Of a stretch of DNA of 44,264 nucleotides, positions 31,283 to 39,912 are shown in pieces. The stretch's first letter is position 1. The number at the start of each line of letters is the position of its first letter. The notes under the pieces were generated by a model. That model did no database searches, had not been told where the DNA came from, and saw nothing but the letters and a program-made list of their open reading frames with translations. The position numbers and the translations under genes are program-made. Source of the DNA: a virus; the IMG/VR virus record IMGVR_UViG_3300049846_000087, positions 1-44,264 of that record; one strand, 5' to 3'.

Positions 31283-32167
31283 CTAGTAGGTGAACACCCA
31301 GTCGTCGTCGCTGTCCGCAGAAAGCTTGTAGCCAGAGGTCGGAACGGCCGTAACAGTGACGGTCTGACCAGACGTAAGGGCCGGCTGAGCACCAGGAGTC
31401 TTGTTGACCCCGTTGATCTTCCACTGCACACCAGTAACGGAGGGCAGGGTAATGACGTGAGTGCCGCTGTTGTAGGTGGGCGAGTTCGCACCGACGGTCG
31501 AGACCTCAGTGACGCCAGTCTCGAACAGAGCGATGACGGCATCGGGGAGCGGGAGCTGAGGGTCGACGCCCACAGCACCGTAGAGCAGCTCCTCGAGGTC
31601 GGCAAGCTTGGCGCTGTCCACCTTGGTCGAGTCGATTGTAACAATCGCGGTCGGCTTCAGACCGGTCACAGCCACAGGAGTAGTCGTGACCTCCCACGAG
31701 AACGTGATCGCCTCGGGAGAATCGTTGATGGTGGCAAAAGCCTTCTCCGACGGAGCGGCCTGAGCACCATAAACGAGGTGAAGCTTGTAGCCGTGGTCCT
31801 CACCATCGACATCGTTACCGAGCTTCGTCCGGTACGAAAGACCGAACACCTTGCGGGTCTGCTGGCCCACCGAAACACCTGCTACCGGAGTAGCAACACC
31901 ATCGAACTGAGCGAACTCGTCCGGGTAGGTGAAAGCCTCGATCGTGCAGCCGAACTCCTCGGCCGAGATGAGGTTCAGGTACTTGATGTTGTCAGCATAC
32001 TGAGGAGAAGCCTCCGCACCGGAAGGCGACTCGGTGACAGCGGTAAGACCATTCCAGGCCACACCGTTGTTGTACACGCCATCGACGTCCGGAATGTACA
32101 GAACGCCGTGGTCGACGCCGGTCTCGTAGAGCCGCTCACCGACCTGATCCCACACAAGCTGAGTCAT
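31283..32167 (-). CDS. Major tail protein
   Basis: 294 residues. N-terminal domain with the tail-tube pattern: [78 protein letters not shown]-terminal residues about 225-294 form an Ig-like beta domain ([13 protein letters not shown] ... [20 protein letters not shown]) that has a counterpart on the capsid protein. CTAAGGAGAAACTGTA precedes the ATG. Its abundance makes it the likely tube subunit. The 578-residue gene downstream is its paralogue. Confidence 0.87.
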   Translation of the reverse strand: MTQLVWDQVGERLYETGVDHGVLYIPDVDGVYNNGVAWNGLTAVTESPSGAEASPQYADNIKYLNLISAEEFGCTIEAFTYPDEFAQFDGVATPVAGVSVGQQTRKVFGLSYRTKLGNDVDGEDHGYKLHLVYGAQAAPSEKAFATINDSPEAITFSWEVTTTPVAVTGLKPTAIVTIDSTKVDSAKLADLEELLYGAVGVDPQLPLPDAVIALFETGVTEVSTVGANSPTYNSGTHVITLPSVTGVQWKINGVNKTPGAQPALTSGQTVTVTAVPTSGYKLSADSDDDWVFTY

Positions 32168-32179
32168 TACAGTTTCTCC

Positions 32180-32485
32180 TTAGAAGAAGAGGTTGAAAAC
32201 GTCATGGTTGAGATTGTCCGCCGTGTAATGCCGATTAAATCGACACATGGGCAGAGCCGCAATACCATCAGGAATTGCGCTATCAGGATCTCGATCGATG
32301 ACGGTAACCATATACCGCTTCTTTGAGCGATAAGGGCTGTTGTCTGCGAAATCGGTATCCGCTTGATCACGCTTGTACACGATGCATGGATATACCATCT
32401 GAAGGCTGGGCGGCGGCTGAAAATATACATTGTCGCTACCGAGAACCTCAGTCAAGACCTCATGAAGATCAAGCCTTTGGCCCAT
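32180..32485 (-). CDS. Tail completion/head-tail connector protein, 101 residues
   Basis: From the ATG at 32485 (GGGAGGGTTTATA upstream); the 145-residue frame overlaps the previous gene and is rejected. MGQRLDLHEVLTEVLGSDNV, YPCIVYKRDQADTDFADNSP, YMVTVIDRDPDS and CRFNRHYTADNLNHDVFNLF resemble small gp10/minor-capsid-type connectors. It overlaps the preceding gene by 17 bases, consistent with tight coupling. The exact position in the connector stack is not determined. Confidence 0.75.
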   Translation of the reverse strand: MGQRLDLHEVLTEVLGSDNVYFQPPPSLQMVYPCIVYKRDQADTDFADNSPYRSKKRYMVTVIDRDPDSAIPDGIAALPMCRFNRHYTADNLNHDVFNLFF

Positions 32486-32792
32486 TATAAACCCTCCCAA
32501 GCCTAAGAAGCAGGCGAGGGCTCTGAACTTCGACGTCTGAGACAGTCCACAGAGCCCCCGCCCACTCAACATAGCGGATGGCAAAGAAATGCTCGTTGGC
32601 GTATGCATCGGCGACAATGCTAATAGAATTGCCTACCGTAAGGTCGTCATTAAGACCTTCACCCTCTTGCAGCCTACGGGTGTTGCGAACAACATCGCCG
32701 AAATATGATCTCTCGACAATGGTGTCTTCCCAGACTCCGAGGGCGGTCTCTTCAGACACACCATATCCGATCTTGCCTGAGAACTTTGCCAC
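32469..32792 (-). CDS. Head closure/connector protein, 107 residues
   Basis: GTG start at 32792; the binding site is weak. MAKFSGKIGYGVSEETALGV, WEDTIVERSYFGDVVRNTRR, NSISIVADAYANEHFFAIRY and VEVQSPRLLLRLGRVYNG are typical of small head-tail connectors encoded between capsid and tail genes. Position directly after the capsid gene and before another connector supports this. Which connector (gp6, gp7 or gp15/16 type) is not resolved. Confidence 0.75.
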   Translation of the reverse strand: MAKFSGKIGYGVSEETALGVWEDTIVERSYFGDVVRNTRRLQEGEGLNDDLTVGNSISIVADAYANEHFFAIRYVEWAGALWTVSDVEVQSPRLLLRLGRVYNGPKA

Positions 32793-32804
32793 CTAGGTAT
32801 TACC

Positions 32805-34781
32805 TCACGCGTCGCGCGTGAAGGTCCACTCGTCGTTCTCGTTGTTAGCGAAGTAGTAGCTCGCAGACGTCGGGACCGCGTAGATGCGCAGCGAAGCGCC
32901 GGCCGCAAGAGCGGACATAGCGCCAGCGGAGACAGTAGCGTCAGTGTCGCCACGCTTGTAGGTCACACCAGTAACGCTCGGAATGGTGATGACACCGGTC
33001 GAGGCCACGAAGCTAGGCTCCGTCGGAACCACGAGAGTCGCCGAAGCACCAACCTCACGCATGATGAGAGCAGACTGCAGCTTGGTGAGAGCGCCCGAGA
33101 GACGCGTCTCGATCAGGTACTTGTACTGGTTGTAGTCGATGTCGAAGTCGTCGAACATCGAGACCTCGCCACCCTTGTCCGAGCCGATGGTGTAGTCGAC
33201 CAGGTTGACGAAGACGCCGAGAAGGTCGCTCTCAGACTCCATCGCCTCAACCTCGACAATCCGGTCCACGCGAAGCTCGGCAGCCAGCTCGTCCACCGTA
33301 CGCCAGATTCGGCGGTTCAGGGTGTCACGAGCAGTGATGAGCTTGGTGAGGAACGGGGTCGTGGTGTAGAAGGTAGGAGTGCCAGTGCCCTTGTAGAAAC
33401 GACGCTGCTCGAGAACGGTGTCCACCAGGTCCCAGGCAGTGATGTCGGCCTCGACGTAGAACGTCGTGGTGTAAGGCTCAGCCTCGAGGGCAATAGCGCG
33501 AATAGCCGCGTCAGAAACACGACCGTCAGGGATCTTGTCCTCGTCGTCAGCAGCGCGGCCGTCGCCAAAGAGGATCGCACGCGCGAGCTCCTCCTCGAGC
33601 ATAAGACGCATCTCACCCTTGAGCCACGACACGACGTCGAGGTCAGTGATGTCGATGATGTCGTCCCGGTCGAGCTTCTGCTTCTTGTAGATGGTGACAG
33701 GGGTGGTGACTCGCTTCGAGAGACCGAACCACTCCTCCTTCTTCATGTTGCCCTTGATGTAACCCTTCGCACGAGCCTCCTCGACGGTGATGTCGGCGCT
33801 CATGGTCTTGATGCGAGAGAAGGGCGAGTGGCGGGTGCCGCTGAGAACGCCGGCGACCCACTCAGTGCGACGCTTGTCCCACTCGGGGGTGTTGCTGAGA
33901 GCCTTGGCGTCGGGGAACAGAAGGTCGATGTCCTCGATGCCGTGCTGCAGAGCATAGTCCTCGAACGCAGCCTTGAGAGAGCCACCGCGCTTGGCGGCCT
34001 CAACAATGCTCTTAAGGTCGTCGTGAGAAAGCGTCGCAGCAGGAGCCTTGCTCCCATCGGCGTCACTCTCGAAGACGTTGCGCTTGCCCATGTCGTCAGT
34101 TCCTTCCTTGTGCTCGAGGGTGTCCTCGTCGCTGTTGTCGGTGGTCGTGCTGCTATCTCCGCCAGCATCGGCGGACGAGTCGTCCTCAATATCGTCGTGC
34201 TGAAGAGCCTCATTCACAAGATAGTGGACAAGATTCTTCTGCGCCTCGTTCAGGGAGTCATAAACTTCCTGAACCGTGGGGCCGTCCTCGCCATCGGCGT
34301 GGTCAACGACCTCCTCATCCGACTCAATGAACTCGAGACCGGTGTGGATGATCGCCTCATCGTCGATAACCTCGATCTCACCGTCAGCGTGCCGAAGAGC
34401 CACGTTATCGATGATCGCACCAGGGTTGGCACCCGCAAGAACAAGACTGACTTCACGAATCATACCATGAAGGACCTGCTTGCCCTTCTCCACGAGCTGA
34501 TTAGCGTGGATGGAGAGCCTGGTAATGTCTCGGTGCTGAACAAGAGTCTTGGCGCTCTGACCCTTAGGGGTGCTGTTGAAGAACGCCTCAGCCCGGACAC
34601 CCTCAGGAGTCCACTTAAGAACGGCGTGCCCCAGAACGTTGTCGGGGTCGTTGTGACCATGCTGCCAGACCAGAGGAACGGTAACGCCGTCCTGGTGCTG
34701 GAAAGCAGTCGGCATGATCACTCGGCCGTCGGAACACTTGAGCCCAGCCTTGGTTGCCCAGCCGCTAAAATCAGGCTCCAT
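32805..34781 (-). CDS. Fused prohead protease, scaffold and major capsid protein
   Basis: 658 residues. Protease domain (1-about 130): WQHGH (39-43), RDITRLSIHAN (84-94) and IREVSLVLAGANPGA (108-122), the His/Ser features of HK97-type proteases. A linker with acidic low-complexity sequence (about 195-230) acts as scaffold-like region. Capsid domain from about residue 231, MGKRNVFESDADG, to about 580, with ADITVEEARAKGYIKGNMKK and FDDFDIDYNQYKYLIETRLS. Residues about 585-658 form an Ig-like domain. The ATG at 34091 inside the gene has AAGGAAGGAA upstream and may give a separate capsid product of 428 residues. Overlaps the portal gene by 11 bases. Confidence 0.85.
   Translation of the reverse strand: MEPDFSGWATKAGLKCSDGRVIMPTAFQHQDGVTVPLVWQHGHNDPDNVLGHAVLKWTPEGVRAEAFFNSTPKGQSAKTLVQHRDITRLSIHANQLVEKGKQVLHGMIREVSLVLAGANPGAIIDNVALRHADGEIEVIDDEAIIHTGLEFIESDEEVVDHADGEDGPTVQEVYDSLNEAQKNLVHYLVNEALQHDDIEDDSSADAGGDSSTTTDNSDEDTLEHKEGTDDMGKRNVFESDADGSKAPAATLSHDDLKSIVEAAKRGGSLKAAFEDYALQHGIEDIDLLFPDAKALSNTPEWDKRRTEWVAGVLSGTRHSPFSRIKTMSADITVEEARAKGYIKGNMKKEEWFGLSKRVTTPVTIYKKQKLDRDDIIDITDLDVVSWLKGEMRLMLEEELARAILFGDGRAADDEDKIPDGRVSDAAIRAIALEAEPYTTTFYVEADITAWDLVDTVLEQRRFYKGTGTPTFYTTTPFLTKLITARDTLNRRIWRTVDELAAELRVDRIVEVEAMESESDLLGVFVNLVDYTIGSDKGGEVSMFDDFDIDYNQYKYLIETRLSGALTKLQSALIMREVGASATLVVPTEPSFVASTGVITIPSVTGVTYKRGDTDATVSAGAMSALAAGASLRIYAVPTSASYYFANNENDEWTFTRDA
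34091..34110 (-). promoter_or_regulatory. Internal ribosome binding site before the capsid part
   Basis: Within the fused gene, the minus strand reads AAGGAAGGAACTGACGACATG, giving a ribosome binding site 9 bases before the in-frame ATG of MGKRNVFESD. It could allow extra, protease-free capsid synthesis. The ATG is at codon 231. Confidence 0.45.
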
Positions 34782-36054
34782 TTTGACTGTCTCCCTTCTG
34801 ATTCATTGACGACGGCCCATTGCCGCCATTGTTACTAGGGTCATTGACATTCTGAGGCTCCTTCTGAACTGGCATGTTGCTGTTCTGGAGCTTGTCAGCC
34901 TTCGCATCCTTCACAGGACGACGTCCAACGATGGAACGAACCTCGTTCGACGTAAGAATCTCGTTTCTAGTGAACTTGTCCGCGATCTCAGCGATCGTAT
35001 TGATTGGAGCAAGCTTGAACGGGTCTCGAAGGTAGGTGATGGACTGCTTCTGGGTACGAGCAGTCTTTGTAAGGAGCACTCGTCGCATACCCTCGGTGAT
35101 GGCGGTGAGAATCGGCTCGATGGTTCGGTTGTAGTAGTTAACCATCGTTGCTTCGTCGGCACTGCCCTTCATGATTTCGTCCGTGAGACCAAGCTGGCTG
35201 TAGAGTAGAGTGGTAAGGTACTCCACCTGAGCCATGAGGTTGTTCTCGGCAGGACGATTCAGCTGAGTGATCTTCTCAGTTGCGTCGGTGTATGCAATTC
35301 CATACTGGCTGTTCTTAAGCTGGAACTCGATGTCATCCTTGCGCTGCTGTGCCTGCATCCTACGAGTCTCGTTCTTGACAACGTAAGGAAGCTGAATGAT
35401 AAGGTCCAGCTTTCCCGATCCACTTTGCTCATCGATGGAATCGAGAAGATTGAGCTTTCGAATAAGCCGCTGAAGCGTCGAGTTAGGCTCGTTCATAACT
35501 GAGTAAAACGGATTTTCAACGATAACAACGGTCTTTTTCGGAAGAGTTACCTCTTCACGCTTACCAGTCTTCTCGTTGTACAGTCTAACTCGAACGTGTT
35601 CAGGATGCCACTTGACAATCTGACCGACACGCATTGTCTTAACGTCAAATGAACCAGACTCAGTAGGACTGATCGTGGTATCGACCGGAACAATTGCAAC
35701 TACACCGTCGTCAAACAGCGAGTATGCAATGTCCTGCTTGAATGCCAATGGACTTTGATCGATGTTGGCCTCAACCTTAAGACAGTTGTTGAGTCCGCTG
35801 TCGATCTCCTCCAAATATCGATCATCATCGTCAAGACGAACATGCCGAAGATCTGCCTGAGCTACATCCAGACTGAGGCGAGTGTAAATTGAGGAGATGA
35901 TTGAGCGTTCGTTGGAGAACCTTCGATACGCCTGATCAGGACGTCGACCATAACTGGTTCCTGGAGAATATAGAACCGTGGCTTCCTGGTTCTCTTCCTG
36001 CTGGTTCGAGAACGCATTCCACGCATGCTTCAAACGGTCACGAATCTTTGCCAT
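34771..36054 (-). CDS. Portal protein, HK97-like
   Basis: 427 residues. FSNERSIISSIYTRLSLDVA, SLFDDGVVAIVPVDTTISPT, YNEKTGKREEVTLPKKTVVI and LDSIDEQSGSGKLDLIIQLP run into the crown/wing region, with LGLTDEIMKGSADEATMVNY and RRVLLTKTARTQKQSITYLR toward the end. A Q/N-rich disordered tail follows (QNVNDPSNNGGNGPSSMNQ). Portals of this type form the dodecamer through which DNA is packed. GAGGAGGTGACGT precedes the ATG. Downstream it overlaps the capsid fusion by 11 bases. Confidence 0.87.
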   Translation of the reverse strand: MAKIRDRLKHAWNAFSNQQEENQEATVLYSPGTSYGRRPDQAYRRFSNERSIISSIYTRLSLDVAQADLRHVRLDDDDRYLEEIDSGLNNCLKVEANIDQSPLAFKQDIAYSLFDDGVVAIVPVDTTISPTESGSFDVKTMRVGQIVKWHPEHVRVRLYNEKTGKREEVTLPKKTVVIVENPFYSVMNEPNSTLQRLIRKLNLLDSIDEQSGSGKLDLIIQLPYVVKNETRRMQAQQRKDDIEFQLKNSQYGIAYTDATEKITQLNRPAENNLMAQVEYLTTLLYSQLGLTDEIMKGSADEATMVNYYNRTIEPILTAITEGMRRVLLTKTARTQKQSITYLRDPFKLAPINTIAEIADKFTRNEILTSNEVRSIVGRRPVKDAKADKLQNSNMPVQKEPQNVNDPSNNGGNGPSSMNQKGDSQNGA

Positions 36055-36067
36055 ACGTCACCTCCTC

Positions 36068-37813
36068 TCATTCGAATGCCTCCTTGTTGAGCTTGTATGC
36101 AACCCAGGCGTCCATCAGAGCCGCAACGTTGTCGATTTTCTCTTCCTGCCTACGCTTCAAGAGCTTTCGGTTACCATTAGTATCTTCGAGAGTGATGGCA
36201 TTGCCCATTGCGAATGACATAAGCGACTGATCAAATAGAAGAAGTCTCTCTTCGCTCAGCTTCTTAAGCTCGCCTAGGGGCACGGACTCAGTCCGAGCGC
36301 CCTGAATCACCTTCTCAATACCAAATGGTCCGTTTTCCTGCTCCCAACGAGTTACAAATTCCTTAGCGTTGTACGGGTCAAACCCGAACGAGCGAACGTC
36401 GTACTTTGACCTCTCGATGAACGCGTCGAGATCGTCATAGACTTCCATCATATCCAGGACAGTCCCCTCCAAAACATGGAGACTTCCTTCCTTGATGAAC
36501 TCGTCATACTTCATTCGCATAGCGCCAGGAAGCTTCATCAGGGTCAGCGTTGAAATATAACTTCGAGTCTTCACTCCGAACTTCCCGTTAGAAAGAGGGA
36601 ATAGGAATGTGAAGGCGCAGAAGTCGTCGCCCTGTGAAAGGTCGGCACCAAGAGAACACGGGAGTTCCCAGAATTCTCGACTACGGTGCGGAAGAGTTTC
36701 CTCGTAAGTGAAGAAATACGTGTATCCCTCCATCGGGATCCCAAACCGCTTAGCGAGGATGTCGTTCCTAGCAGCAGGAGCCTTCTCTGCTCGCTCAACG
36801 TCCAACTGGTACGTCTCGTACGTTACTGTGAACCCTAGATTTGGGTTGGCCTTGACCCACATGTCTGGGTTACCGACCTCTTCGAGTTCATCGAGCTTGT
36901 AGTGCCAGATGGAAATATGAGGAGCGAGATACTCTCCCTTCAAGATGTCCTGGAGCTCCATCTTGATCGTGTCTCCGGAACCATTACGAACAGTTCCCTC
37001 AGAACTGATGGCTACAATCAAGTAGTCGTCAAGTTTAGAGGCTCCCTGCTCAATAGCACCGATGACATCCTCTCTAAGATCTCCAGACAACCATTCGTCA
37101 ACAGTAGACACCTTACATCGAAGACCCTGAAGCTTGTTGATAGCCATCGGACGGATCTCCAGGAGTGATCCAGTAAGAAAGTTCTCAACGCCCTTCTTGG
37201 TTGATGCAAGCTTCACACGATTTGCACGAGACCCAGTCGTGTTCTGCAGAGATCCATCTGTCAGGAATTTGAACAAAGGCCCGCGTGCGCGCGTGATAGC
37301 AGTACGAAAAGGCGACATGACCTCTTCGGCCTGTTTCATCGTAGGCGCTGTCGTAATCTGATGCGTCGTTGCTGTATCGACATTCAGGAAGAACGCCTGA
37401 AGACAGAACGCATACATAGACTTGGCTGCACCGCGAGCGACGATAAGGTACTGCTTGGTCGTCAGTCGCTTCTTGATGGTCTTGTTGACGTACCGACCTG
37501 GCTGTCCATCTTGACCTGGCTCCCAGACACTTCTATCGACGAAGTAATACCAACAGAAAATCTGTTCAGCCCAGAGTTTGAACGTATCGAGCAAATATAG
37601 GTCAGATCCATCAGTAAGTGTCAGTTCTTGCTCACAATACTTGACAAATCCATCCATCGCTCGGTCGTCATAGTAAATCTTAGGGTTGGCGATGAGCCAG
37701 TCAATGCGATTCATCTCCATAGCGATCTCACGGTTTACCGGAATTTCGCCGCGGATAACTTGCTCGCGAAATCGACCATAATACAGCGGTACTGCTGTAT
37801 TAGAAAGACCCAT
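36068..37813 (-). CDS. Terminase large subunit
   Basis: 581 residues. ATPase: Walker A-like ARGAAKS (126-132), DEAD-like VSTVDEWLSG (235-244) and ISSEGTVRNG (269-278). Nuclease: LGADLSQGDDFCAFTF (388-403), RSFGFDPYNA (474-483) and EEKIDNVAALMDAW (557-570) with acidic residues for two-metal catalysis. It pumps DNA into proheads and cuts the concatemer. AAGGAGGGTTGGT precedes the ATG. The small-terminase-like gene is 5.7 kb away, not adjacent as is usual. Confidence 0.93.
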   Translation of the reverse strand: MGLSNTAVPLYYGRFREQVIRGEIPVNREIAMEMNRIDWLIANPKIYYDDRAMDGFVKYCEQELTLTDGSDLYLLDTFKLWAEQIFCWYYFVDRSVWEPGQDGQPGRYVNKTIKKRLTTKQYLIVARGAAKSMYAFCLQAFFLNVDTATTHQITTAPTMKQAEEVMSPFRTAITRARGPLFKFLTDGSLQNTTGSRANRVKLASTKKGVENFLTGSLLEIRPMAINKLQGLRCKVSTVDEWLSGDLREDVIGAIEQGASKLDDYLIVAISSEGTVRNGSGDTIKMELQDILKGEYLAPHISIWHYKLDELEEVGNPDMWVKANPNLGFTVTYETYQLDVERAEKAPAARNDILAKRFGIPMEGYTYFFTYEETLPHRSREFWELPCSLGADLSQGDDFCAFTFLFPLSNGKFGVKTRSYISTLTLMKLPGAMRMKYDEFIKEGSLHVLEGTVLDMMEVYDDLDAFIERSKYDVRSFGFDPYNAKEFVTRWEQENGPFGIEKVIQGARTESVPLGELKKLSEERLLLFDQSLMSFAMGNAITLEDTNGNRKLLKRRQEEKIDNVAALMDAWVAYKLNKEAFE

Positions 37814-37827
37814 ACCAACCCTCCTTT

Positions 37828-38205
37828 CTACTTCTTACGATGGCGACCCTTACTTGCGCCAAGAGCATTTGCAATCTGCTTAGTAGCTACCTCATTACCA
37901 AGAGAACTGATCTGCTTCTTAGCGATGTTCTCAATAATATCGACGGTAAACTTCTTCCCATCGAAGTACTTCTTCTTCTCGGTGCCCGTAAGTCGAGCGT
38001 AATTCTGCTCGAGGTTCATCCTAGTCACCAGATCCTGCAGGTCCTTGTTGCTGACTGCACTGGTTCCATGCTTCTTGACGATCTTAAGCGTCTCCTTAGC
38101 CTTAGACGCATCGTCAGAGGTAGGACTAGAACTAGGATTCTTTCGGCGAACACCCCACTTCATACCCTTGATTCCGAAGTGCTCAAGGGAACCCTTCCCA
38201 GACAC
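37828..38205 (-). CDS. GMKWG-motif protein encoded next to the terminase
   Basis: 125 residues, GTG start at 38205 overlapping the previous stop (TAGTG). The N terminus MSGKGSLEHFGIKGMKWGVR contains the HFGxxGMKWG motif seen at the ends of many phage proteins, then a flexible P/S/K segment (RRKNPSSSPTSDDASKAKET) and a basic helical domain (KKKYFDGKKFTVDIIENIAK). The motif, shared in outline with the polymerase-like protein (LSHYGTPRHSGRYPWGSG), may be a packaging or assembly tag. Probable minor head component; function not known. Confidence 0.7.
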   Translation of the reverse strand: MSGKGSLEHFGIKGMKWGVRRKNPSSSPTSDDASKAKETLKIVKKHGTSAVSNKDLQDLVTRMNLEQNYARLTGTEKKKYFDGKKFTVDIIENIAKKQISSLGNEVATKQIANALGASKGRHRKK

Positions 38206-38651
38206 TAGACCTTACCTGCATCCCAACCATTGACGCCGGCCAGATCGTCCCAAACAGTAGCGACGGTCCAGTCGATGTCATTGTCCTGAATCTCACGAGT
38301 AGCGTTGGCGACCTGCTCCTGCAGGATCTTCTCGAAGTCAGGATCATCGGTGTCAGCAGTGATCGTGGTGGCATACTTAGTCACGATGCCTGGCATCACG
38401 GAGAGAACCGTGGTGAACTGCTCGAGAACCGAGTTGGAACTACTGAGAACCCTATCTGCAAGAATAGACCGCTTACGACTACGCTCAGTCGGAACAGTTC
38501 GCGACCCAGTTGGGGTCTCTTCGGTAGTCGTGTCGTATGCTTCGCCCTTGACATCGAGCGCGGCACGGACGATGGATCCCTTAACCCTAGACTGGAAACC
38601 AGAATCGGCAAGGATTCGACTAGCCTTTTCAAAATCGGTAAGCTGTGCCAT
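38205..38651 (-). CDS. Structural-module protein, 148 residues, function unknown
   Basis: MAQLTDFEKASRILADSGFQ and on, helical at the start, then charged S/T/R-rich (TTTEETPTGSRTVPTERSRK) and again helical (VLEQFTTVLSVMPGIVTKYA). No membrane segment and no known domain. AGGAGGAAAAC precedes the ATG. It is encoded between the fibre genes and the GMKWG-motif gene. It may be a minor head or assembly protein. Confidence 0.72.
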   Translation of the reverse strand: MAQLTDFEKASRILADSGFQSRVKGSIVRAALDVKGEAYDTTTEETPTGSRTVPTERSRKRSILADRVLSSSNSVLEQFTTVLSVMPGIVTKYATTITADTDDPDFEKILQEQVANATREIQDNDIDWTVATVWDDLAGVNGWDAGKV

Positions 38652-38660
38652 GTTTTCCTC

Positions 38661-39416
38661 CTAACCCTTAATGATTCCGAAGCCCTTTAGAGAAGTTGGA
38701 GATCCTCCTCCACCCCCACCACCTTGTGAAATTGGTCCAGGCCAACCCAAACTAATAGCCTGAACAATAGCGCCATCGACACTAAAATCTCGATTTCCAG
38801 ACAATGGAGAACCGAGTTCGCCTAGTATATTACGACAGTTGCCAAAAGTAATACTTCCGGTTCGATCAATATTGTCGTGCGATGCAGCAGCCGTTGTAAA
38901 GTCTGGTGTTGTGCCATTTACATTTGCTTTTGTAAAGATTCTTTGATACAGCCCGCCAATAGCGAACCCAGCCGGTCCGGTTGATTCAAACCGAATAACA
39001 TCGCCTTGCGAAATACCTGCATTATACTCTGCCATCCAACTCTGATAGGCATCGGCAGCGTAACCATATCTAAGCCACCCATCTGAACAAATATACCAAC
39101 CCTGCTCTTCCCATGGGTTACATCCATAGATCATAATAGACCAACCAGAGGTTGGCATGGCATTAATTTTTACATAAGCTCTGGCTGCAAATGGTTCGCC
39201 CAGGTTATTCTCGTCGTCATATCTTACACCGCCCGATGTATTATTATTTCCAGCCCCGCATCTTACTGCCGTTGTTCCTTCGACGACACCGACCGAAGAC
39301 CATACAATATTATCGTTTGTTGCCGAATTATATCGATTAACAGTTCCGACACTAGTGGTGGCATTAAGCTCTTGACCAAGAACTCCGTCCGGCCAGGTTT
39401 TTGTAGGATGCGTCAT
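38661..39416 (-). CDS. Receptor-binding or fibre protein, lectin-like, with Gly-rich linker
   Basis: 251 residues from the ATG at 39416 (GGGGTGACATA upstream). Beta-rich central region resembling a concanavalin A/LamG fold (PFAARAYVKINAMPTSGWSI ... WYICSDGWLRYGYAADAYQS ... FAIGGLYQRIF) and a C-terminal run of glycines (QGGGGGGGSPTSLKGFGIIK). Its DNA is visibly more AT-rich than its neighbours (e.g. around 39230-39340), consistent with transfer. It probably binds host surface sugars. No catalytic motif is seen. Confidence 0.68.
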   Translation of the reverse strand: MTHPTKTWPDGVLGQELNATTSVGTVNRYNSATNDNIVWSSVGVVEGTTAVRCGAGNNNTSGGVRYDDENNLGEPFAARAYVKINAMPTSGWSIMIYGCNPWEEQGWYICSDGWLRYGYAADAYQSWMAEYNAGISQGDVIRFESTGPAGFAIGGLYQRIFTKANVNGTTPDFTTAAASHDNIDRTGSITFGNCRNILGELGSPLSGNRDFSVDGAIVQAISLGWPGPISQGGGGGGGSPTSLKGFGIIKG

Positions 39417-39420
39417 TATG

Positions 39421-39912
39421 TCACCCCGCAACCTCAATCGTCACCACGAGGTCTGATCCAGCAACCGTTGATCCAACCTGATCCACGTCAACGGTAAGAT
39501 ATGCCCCGTCCTCAAGAGTGGTGACATTCATGTTAGTTACTTTACCCGACGAATTTGTAGATACACCGATCGTTGGCCGATTACCCTGCGTAGTGAAGAT
39601 TGTTGCACCATTCTTATTGACATCTACGATGAGAGACGCCCCCGTTGGGCCAGTTCCAACCGTAGCTCTAACCGCCATGATAGTTAGCGTGTTGCCTGTA
39701 TCGTTGGTAAAACGATGTGCTCCTGCTGCAGCAGCGACCGCACCACTAACAGAATATGTGATAACTCTCTTATTAACCAGAGTCCAGATTCCTGGGGTGC
39801 CCGCAGTGATGCACCTCCAAAGTCGACCAGAACTGTCAAGAACCTCATCCCCGGGGTTCCAAGCACCAACAGTAGGAGCACCCGTATAACGCTTAGAATA
39901 ATTGAATCCCAT
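39421..39912 (-). CDS. Minor tail/fibre protein, 163 residues
   Basis: MGFNYSKRYTGAPTVGAWNP begins a beta-rich N-terminal module (VGAWNPGDEVLDSSGRLWRC) of the type seen in phage fibre proteins. Then AAAAGAHRFTNDTGNTLTIM and a beta domain with LTVDVDQVGSTVAGSDLVVT. Its start overlaps the stop of the gene upstream; GGAGGTG lies about 8 bases before the ATG. Likely a tail fibre or decoration subunit; the exact role is unresolved. Confidence 0.7.
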   Translation of the reverse strand: MGFNYSKRYTGAPTVGAWNPGDEVLDSSGRLWRCITAGTPGIWTLVNKRVITYSVSGAVAAAAGAHRFTNDTGNTLTIMAVRATVGTGPTGASLIVDVNKNGATIFTTQGNRPTIGVSTNSSGKVTNMNVTTLEDGAYLTVDVDQVGSTVAGSDLVVTIEVAG

